From positions 1,649,001 through 1,713,000 of the forward strand of contig NC_037649.1 in the NCBI RefSeq assembly GCF_003254395.2: DNA of 64,000 nucleotides. Direction: 5' to 3'. The first letter of the stretch is position 1, and the number at the start of each line of letters is the position of its first letter. The notes under the pieces are model-generated. The model did not search any database. It had not been told where the DNA came from and saw only the letters and a program-made list of their open reading frames with translations. This DNA is from Apis mellifera. Its lineage: Eukaryota > Arthropoda > Insecta > Hymenoptera > Apidae. Position numbers and translations under genes: made by a program. Below are positions 58,791-64,000 of this stretch, piece by piece.

Positions 58791-60073
58791 AAAAGATTTA
58801 TATTTTTATCATATCTTTTTGAAATCGTTTTACATTAAAGACACGAACTTTGTTAGATTATTTTGGATATTTGATTGTTAATGAAAAGTATTGTCTCTTA
58901 GAGAAATTTTATTTTATTTCATCACTGAAAAATGGGAGATTTATTGTGAAAATTTAGCTTCTGTTCGAATTTTGTAAGAAGATTTACAATTCTTTTATAA
59001 AGTTTCATTGCACAGAAATTTGAATTTTTATTAAATTAAATATGTTATATTCATAGATTTCAAGAAAAAAAAGTGAGAGAGAGATTTTTGTAAGAAAGAA
59101 AAAGAAAATTTTATTTAATATCCAAAACAATCAAATGGAAATTTATAAAATTCTGGAAGAAGGTTTACAATTATAAAATTTCATTTCGTGGAAATTAAAT
59201 TATTTATTTTATATTTTTAAATTAATTCTTAAAAAAAAAGAAAGATAGCAATTTCAGGAAGAAAAAGAAAATTTTTTTTTAAATTCGAAAAAAATACTAA
59301 TACATATTACATATCTCTGTTCATATTTTCTGACATTCAAAAAAAATTGAAAACGAAAATATTTGTAATTCTTATAAAATTTTACTGCATAGAGATTTAA
59401 ATTTTTTATAAAATCTCACACAAAGAAAATCGAGAAATTTTTATGATACTTCCACTCTAAAGGTATCAAAAATTCCCACGAATCTCCCTTTCACATAGAA
59501 ATAGTAGAATATTTGTGAAATTCTGTTTAAAAAAAATTGCAATTTTTGTAAAGCATCGTATCAAAGAAATCTGGAACTTCAAAGAGAAAAAGAATAATTC
59601 CATCATTCCTCTGTAGAACTTAAAATATTATTTCAAAAAGATATGAAATTCACACAGAAATATTATCTTAAAGAGATCTGAAATTTCTCCCTCAAATAAA
59701 TTGAAATATATAAATAGAAAAATGAAATATCTATAAAAATCAAATAAAAATGAAATATTTTCAAATACACACTATTTGAAAGTATATAATGTTATATTAA
59801 GAAAAAGAAATGTTGTATTATTATATAATATTGTTTAAATATATAATTACATGTAGAAATTACAATAGAATTTCATTAAATAAATTTTTGATTTAATTTA
59901 ATTGAAATGTAATAATCATCAATGATAATTATTTTCTATCTTTTATTTCTTACTCCTTGAATAAAAAGATAGAATTTTTTATATGTTATACATATTTTGC
60001 AATAATATAACTTCAATATATCACATAATAATGACGTTAAAATTAAAAATTGCTTATTTGAAATATCTAATTT

Positions 60074-60131
<58 letters not shown>

Positions 60132-60274
60132 TACTCATTTCAAAGTAATGTTTGTATATATCTTGCATATTAATTGAAAAAATGATAATTATATAAATAT
60201 TTATCATATGTATGTTATTGCACAAAGATAAAATTTCGACATCACCATTATCTTCATGTTGTTTTCCTTTGCAG
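58791..60274. other. AT-rich DNA with (TA)n
   Basis: AT-rich. Words such as GAAATTTTAT and AAAAAGAAAATTTT recur loosely at 58900-59300. A (TA)n tract lies at 60076-60126. It ends in the splice acceptor of the exon that follows. Confidence 0.45.
60076..60126. repeat. (TA)n microsatellite
   Basis: Alternating TA of about 51 bases. Confidence 0.9.
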
Positions 60275-60502
60275 CGGAGTTTTATCTTGCTCCAGAGGGT
60301 CGAACTGTGTGCACATTGGAAGGAGGATCACGGTGTTCCTGCGAAGCGTGCGACCTCACCTGTTGCGACCTCCTCTGTTGATCTTAATCGAGATTCCACT
60401 GGCCAAAGTTCACAGGCATCATAATCTTTCCTTCCTACCTTCTCATCCTTTCGGCTGGAATTAACGCTGGGACACACGGATATATTGGCAATCTTTTTCC
60501 AG
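60275..60502 (+). other. Candidate spliced exon (UTR, noncoding or terminal)
   Basis: A strong acceptor, GTTTTCCTTTGCAG, ends at 60274, and a strong donor, CAG/GTAAAAATG, begins at 60503, enclosing 228 bp of complex mid-GC sequence in very AT-rich DNA. Both sites and the composition shift coincide, which is what a real exon looks like in such a genome. All three frames contain a stop inside the exon (frame 1 at about 60422), so it is best read as a 5'-UTR or long noncoding RNA exon. Alternatively frame 1 could end a protein there: a short Cys-poor segment RSFILLQRVELCAHWKEDHG continuing to a stop at 60422-60424, with a 3'-UTR intron. The gene is not recognised. Confidence 0.4.
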
Positions 60503-61139
60503 GTAAAAATGAATCTACATTTACTTTTCCATTTATGCATTATACATTAAATCAGATGTTGCTTGTCTTATCTTCAATCGTGATTGAAAGCAAGATTTCG
60601 TGTACATGGAAATTTTTTGAATTCTTGAAAAAAATATGATGTATAGAAACCTGTAAATGTATTTTTTTAACAAGAATAAAAAAAATCTTTTATTAATAAA
60701 TGATATTAAGTAATTGTATTAAAGAATTGTATATAATAAAATAGTAACAAAGAAAAATATAGTTAATAAATCGTTTAATGAATGGATTATAGAAAATTAA
60801 TTTATAGTTTTTCAATAAATTTTAAAAGGATCAATTGATCATAATCAATTGAATTTGTGAGCACTAATTTGTAAATAATTAAAATTATAAAATAAATAAA
60901 ATTATGCTTAAATCGATTGAATATTATTTATTTCTTTCTTGTAATGATTCTAAATATCTTTCGACAAATGATTATAAAATATTATATCAAAAATTAATTT
61001 TTACATAATACACGAATTTTCACTTTATATCATGATCTATATCTATATAAAAAAACGAAATACTATTACGATCACTTTTTTTTTCGTTCATATTTCTCCT
61101 ATCAAATTTTTCAATTTTCAATCTCTATAACACATCGAC
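60503..61139. other. AT-rich DNA (possible intron)
   Basis: Begins with the donor GTAAAAATG and is AT-rich thereafter, consistent with an intron. No other feature is seen. Confidence 0.35.
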
Positions 61140-62060
61140 TGCACAATACATCTAATCGGTGCACCGCAACGGGGTCGTAGCTCGCCGCGATCGATCACCC
61201 ATAAAATACGTACATATTCGTATACAGGAATGGGAGATTGCACAAAAAGTCAGTAGTGAAATCGCTATCGAATTGTATCGTTTCAAAACGGTTCTCGTTT
61301 ATTCCCCATTTAACACGAACAAGTTATATCCCGCAAGATATTTCGAATTCCGCGCTCGTTAAAGCTACCCTCTGGCCTCGCGATATTCGAGTTTCCCTCT
61401 CGTCCTTTATCCCGTTTCCGGGATTGGCTATATCGGTCAGCGCACATGATGAGGCCGGATGCGCGTAGCAGGATGCGCATGAAGCGCGCGTGTATACGCG
61501 CTCGTGAACAGTGTCGCGTCAGCCCCCGGCCCTGCTACACCACGTACCATCATCCAGGTCCAGAACCTATACCTGTTCTTTCTCTCTCTCTCTCTCTCTT
61601 CTCTTTTACCACCGACCGACCGACCGACCTAACCCAATCGACCCATCCACCGACACCACAACCTGGCGAACTTATTCGATTGCCACGTTGTCGAGTCAAA
61701 AGTCGATCAATCAGTGTTTCACCGTCGTTGTCGTCGTCGTGGTCGTCATCGTAGTGGTGGTCCTCAACGTTCGATCCATCGACACGCTGGATTAACCTTC
61801 ACTGGCAAGTCTATATTTATTTATTTCCTTTTGTGTACACATCTTTCTTTTACCATTTTTCAACGGTTCAACGTTATCGATCGAACGCTTGCCGTGACGC
61901 GTTTACGCGACGCATAGATCCTCGCATCAACTGCCATTGATTTCGAACCGTAGTCACGTGACTACGGTGCAACGAATCCTTACGCAGCCACCTGGTATTT
62001 CGCGACGTAGTCGAATCGGTGACAGTGTGCCGTGTGAAATTTACGCGTAAATTACATCAG
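61140..62060. promoter_or_regulatory. CpG-rich promoter-like island
   Basis: About 900 bp of CpG-rich complex sequence with a (CT)n tract (61580-61599), four CCGA units (61611-61626) and TCGTCGTCGT repeats (61724-61740). ATCAATCAGTGTTTC at 61705-61719 contains an Inr-like TCAGTG, and GGTCGT at 61741 resembles a DPE, one base off the usual spacing if A at 61713 is +1. A 22-bp palindromic E-box lies at 61947-61968. Plus-strand frames of 67-102 codons are compositional. The island follows the exon at 60275, so it may serve the same or another plus-strand gene. Promoter identity is inferred. Confidence 0.35.
61947..61968. promoter_or_regulatory. 22-bp perfect palindrome with GTCACGTGAC
   Basis: Every base from 61947 to 61968 pairs with its mirror: arms ACCGTA...TACGGT around GTCACGTGAC. 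That 10-mer is the symmetric high-affinity E-box of MITF/TFEB/USF-type bHLH-zip factors. It lies about 235 bp downstream of the Inr-like motif. Confidence 0.5.
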
Positions 62061-62734
62061 GAATATTCGAAAGTGATATCGAGACTCGCTGTAATAGCGA
62101 AGTTAAGTTTTTTTTTTTTCTTCAGTTGAAGCGTGATTTGTTCACGTGTTATTGCCGACTTAGGTCCTTTGACAACAAATACACGTGTATACCTACTCGG
62201 TCTTATACACGGAATGGGAAATGGGAATGTACGAAAATGACTGTACTTTTAAACACATGCAATCTTAATTTTAAAAGGTTAATTAATTTCAATTTTATTT
62301 TAATAATTATTATTTACTACTTACGATTATTTCTTGTCATCATTATTATTATTTCTAATTTCATTACTTTTTAACTTTTTTCGTATTATAATAGTAATCT
62401 TTGTTTAATTACTTATTCATTTTGTTTGAAAATAATTGTAAAATATTATTTTAAAAAAATATTAGCTTTTTTTTTTTATTTATTATAATCATCATATCTA
62501 TGGTTTAGCATTAGCAAGTTTACATTTGTAGCTTAGTATTAATTCGTTTCAAATAGATTTTTTAAATATTATTTAATAAATATGAAAATTAATGTTTATT
62601 AAATATTATAATTTAATACAATTAATTGGAATTTATAAATTTAAATTATAATAATCTTTAAAGAAAAATTATTTAATTAAATTATTTAATTGTTGAGTTT
62701 TTAAATTTAATAGACAATTCAAAGATCCACTAGG
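62061..62734. other. AT-rich DNA, no gene seen
   Basis: Complex to about 62240 (CACGTG at 62143), then AT-rich. Nothing recognised. Confidence 0.45.
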
Positions 62735-63770
62735 AGAATTAAAGCAACAGAAAATAATAATACATAGTAGATGTAGTTTTGAAAACTTGATTTTAATATT
62801 TTAATGCAATCTGAATATCTGTGTCATTCTGAATTATAATATTATCAAAATTTAATATTGATAGATTATTATAGCCTTTTAATAATTTAATCAAATATTA
62901 TATAAATCATATAGATATTCAAATTGTTCAAATATTTGCTTTATGTAATACCACAAATTATATAATGTAAACAAATACAATGAATCTTTTACAACAAAGT
63001 ACCAATTTCCTATTTTAAAATTAATCAAAAATTTTCATTCTAAATTTATATATTTACTATTACTTTAAATCTATATATTTAATGACACTTTATAAAAATT
63101 CATTGTTCATATATTTTGTTTAAATTTTCACTTTAAATCTTAACTTAAAATATGCCTCTTAACATTAGAAACAATAATTAGTTCACATATTTCCTTCAAA
63201 TAACCTTTTCTTTCAAGCTCGATGCAAATTTCAAGATTTAATCAATCCCAAGAAGAATTAAAGCAACAGAAAATAATAGTACATAGTAGATGTAGTTTTG
63301 AAATCTTGATTTTAATATTTTAATGCAATCTGAATATCTGTATCATTCTGAATTATAATATTATCAAAATTTAATATTGATAGATTATTATAGCCTTTTA
63401 ATAATTTAATCAAATATTATCAATCATATAGATATTCAAATTGTTTAAATATTTGCTTTATGTAATACCACAAATTATATAATGCAAACAAATACAATGA
63501 ATCTTCTATTTCTATAACAAAGTACCAATTTCCTATTTTAAAATTAATCAAAAATTTTCATTCTAAATTTATATATTTACTATTACTTTAAATCTATATA
63601 TTTAATGACACCTTATAAAAATTCATTGTTAAATATATTTTGTTTAAATTTTCACTTTAAATCTTAACTTAAAATATGCCTCTTAACATTATAAACAATA
63701 ATTAGTTCACATATTTCCTTCAAATAACCTTTCAAGCTCGATGCAAATTTCAAAATTTAATCAATCCCAA
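62735..63770. repeat. 519-bp tandem duplication
   Basis: AGAATTAAAGCAACAGAAAA begins near 62736 and recurs near 63255 (AAAGCAACAG at 62741 and 63260, period 519). The two copies match along their whole length to AAGCTCGATGCAAATTTC (63216 and 63735 region) with small indels. They are highly similar, so the event is fairly recent. Noncoding. Confidence 0.9.
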
Positions 63771-64000
63771 AATTGTTTTCTTCAACAATTTTCTTTGAAT
63801 AATAAATCCAAATTTGATGCGCAATTTTGAAATCGATTCTTAAAAATCGCTCGAAAATTTCCATTCTAAACCATAATTGAAAAAAATTAATCAAGAGGGA
63901 ACGAAAGATCGAGAAAGTTATTTCCAACGTTTAAACCGTAAAAAGAAAGGGGAGAGAAGTTGATGGCCGTTAATTGTCACGAGGGAGGGCGAAAGAGAGA
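63771..64000. other. AT-rich DNA entering a GC-rich edge
   Basis: From about 63940 the sequence becomes GC-rich and purine-rich (GGGGAGAGAAG, CACGAGGGAGGGCG), probably the start of another island cut by the window end. Confidence 0.4.

Noticed and set aside
1..64000. CRISPR array, bacterial operon, rRNA or tRNA genes
   Set aside because: No regular short direct repeats with unique spacers, no ribosome binding sites, no recognisable rRNA or tRNA structure. Scanning for common insect microRNA seeds from memory also gave no convincing hairpin.

Overview
This window looks like nuclear DNA of an insect, most likely a hymenopteran of the honeybee (Apis) kind. It is very A+T-rich overall (about 70% or more by eye) and broken by short CpG-rich islands. 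It has many (TA)n, (GA)n and (CT)n microsatellites, two short runs of the arthropod telomere motif TTAGG, and degraded Tc1/mariner-type inverted-repeat elements. There are no bacterial signals: no operons, no ribosome binding sites and no dense coding. The species call is inference from composition and motifs, not from a recognised gene.

I recognise no named protein gene. Most long open frames fall in purine-rich, CpG-rich or tandem-repeat sequence and are best explained by composition. The best gene-like feature is a well-formed internal exon at 60275-60502 (+), followed by a CpG-rich promoter-like island at 61140-62060. That island holds a perfect 22-bp palindrome centred on GTCACGTGAC. A few short open frames read like protein and are listed at low confidence: 26843-26989 (+), 29162-29473 (-), 37801-37914 (+), 43101-43256 (+) and 49019-49240 (+). 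The window is probably intergenic or inside very long introns.

Layout. 1-9340: AT-rich DNA with islands at 175-660, 3480-3780, 4500-5100, 6590-6960 and 7740-8010, and arrays at 640-1040 and 2214-3300. 9340-19370: three island/array complexes. 19370-26590: AT-rich DNA with a 572-bp MITE at 22028-22599. 26590-41240: repeated alternation of GC islands and tandem arrays, with G-quadruplex tracts and TTAGG runs. 41240-44580: AT-rich DNA with a second MITE at 42409-42770. 44580-49240: a 3.6-kb array between two islands. 49240-52420: AT-rich DNA, then an array ending in an island. 52420-60270: mostly featureless. 60270-64000: exon, promoter-like island and a 519-bp tandem duplication.

The strongest unexplained pattern is the pairing of GC islands with diverged tandem arrays of roughly 70-330 bp units. 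In several cases the unit at the island edge is GC- and CpG-rich and recognisably the same unit decays toward AT with distance (clearest at 17506-17760, 34945-36560, 39780-40920, 44936-48560 and 50930-52170). A second theme is regulatory sequence: four exact matches to a fly CTCF-like core (AGAKGGCGC), all on the minus strand, two copies of the double E-box CACGTGCACGTG, and the 22-bp E-box palindrome.
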